A stretch of DNA of 52,626 bases from Clostridia bacterium (lineage in GTDB: Bacteria; Bacillota; Clostridia; Christensenellales; CAG-138): the NCBI GenBank assembly GCA_017448545.1, contig JAFSLH010000005.1, forward strand, positions 1-52,626. The letters are read 5' to 3'. Position numbers and translations under genes: made by a program. Under the pieces are notes generated by a model. The model was not told the DNA's origin and did not search any database. It saw only the letters and a list, made by a program, of their open reading frames with translations. Below, one piece after another: positions 52,298-52,626 of this stretch. Every line of letters begins with the position of its first letter. Positions within the stretch are counted from its first letter, which is position 1.

Positions 52298-52626
52298 ATG
52301 GGAAACGCAAATGCCGATCATCTGATCGATCGAATTCTGGCGGAGGCGAACGAAACGGCGGCGAAGATTGCCGCCGATGCGGACGCGGCCTGCGCCCAAA
52401 TCGCATCCGAGCGCGACCGGAAGATTGCGGAGAACGCCGAAGCGGCAGCGAAGCGGCGCGACGTTGCGGTAAAGGAAATCCTTGACGGCGCGGCGACGCG
52501 CGCGCGGCTTGACGGGAAGAAGGAAGTCCTTGCGGCGAAGCGTCAGGTACTGGATCAGGCGTTTGAGGCGGCGTATGCTGCGTTGTGCGGCAGTTCGACC
52601 GAAACGCTTGCGGCGCTGTACGGCAG
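52298..52626 (+). CDS. ntpE: V/A-type ATP synthase subunit E (partial, runs off the window)
   Basis: The first 109 codons of a charged, Ala-rich helical protein (DHLIDRILAEANETAAKIA; then SERDRKIAENAEAAAKRR) typical of the N-terminal helix of subunit E, the second peripheral-stalk partner. It follows subunit K by 12 bp behind AGAGGA. The order H-I-K-E predicts subunits C, F, A, B and D beyond the window. Confidence 0.85.
   Translation, partial: MGNANADHLIDRILAEANETAAKIAADADAACAQIASERDRKIAENAEAAAKRRDVAVKEILDGAATRARLDGKKEVLAAKRQVLDQAFEAAYAALCGSSTETLAALYG

Overview
The window looks like a chromosome segment of a spore-forming anaerobe of the Clostridia (Bacillota) with an unusually GC-rich genome. 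The evidence is a GerA/GerB/GerC germinant-receptor operon, a complete spoIIAA-spoIIAB-sigF operon, RapZ/WhiA, Asp23/AmaP/DUF2273, an Rrf2 and a PadR regulator, formate-THF ligase with an FTCD-type cyclodeaminase, and a V/A-type ATPase operon in place of an F-type one. Codons are dominated by GCG, CCG, CGG, TCG and GAT/ATC. The bias removes stops from other frames, so most long antisense frames are shadows. I see no tRNA, rRNA, CRISPR array, transposase or phage gene. The content is nearly all core chromosome.

Layout. 1-2,857: an Rrf2 regulator and a lone glycogen branching enzyme, both on the minus strand. 2,994-6,929: spore-germination operon gerA-gerB-gerC plus a 53-aa membrane ORF. 7,011-10,331: fhs, a lipoprotein and a hotdog thioesterase. 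10,385-12,392: minus-strand rmuC and yhhN. 12,538-14,274: a minus-strand two-gene module of unknown function, made of a divergent NifU/IscU-like scaffold and a GGGtGRT-family protein; a DUF2804 gene diverges from it. 15,578-15,972: a non-coding stretch with a hexamer array and a helically phased motif array. 15,973-26,485: asp23-amaP-DUF2273-nusB-(TsaD paralogue)-xseA-xseB-ispA-dxs-tlyA, then nadK-argR-recN. 26,496-30,855: cyclodeaminase, a DUF512 radical-SAM protein, der, plsY and a small membrane protein. 31,046-33,504: PadR, a membrane protein and a DUF4097 protein. 33,524-34,972: the minus-strand spoIIA operon. 35,090-43,299: a binding-protein-like gene, murB-rapZ-whiA-methyltransferase-hslO, a TPR protein and a THUMP RNA methyltransferase. 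43,371-49,418: site-2 protease, scpA-scpB, DUF1385, prmC-prfA-sua5. 49,514-end: V-type ATPase subunits H, I, K and the start of E.

Many genes are joined by ATGA or short overlaps, so transcription units are long and probably translationally coupled. Promoters match sigma-A well, mostly with 17-bp spacers. Three of them (before the DUF512 gene, murB and the site-2 protease) have a -10 box only 6-7 nt from the ATG, which implies leaderless mRNAs. The spoIIA operon has a sigma-H-like promoter with Spo0A-like boxes, fitting its role after commitment to sporulation.

The best candidates for something undescribed are the NifU-like/GGGtGRT pair with its structured leader, the phased CGWTWTCGTT array upstream of asp23, the TsaD paralogue in the nusB-xseA operon, and the leaderless-promoter pattern. 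The ATPase K subunit keeps the residues that bind Na+ in Enterococcus hirae NtpK, so a sodium-linked economy is likely. GC content and codon statements are by eye, not computed.
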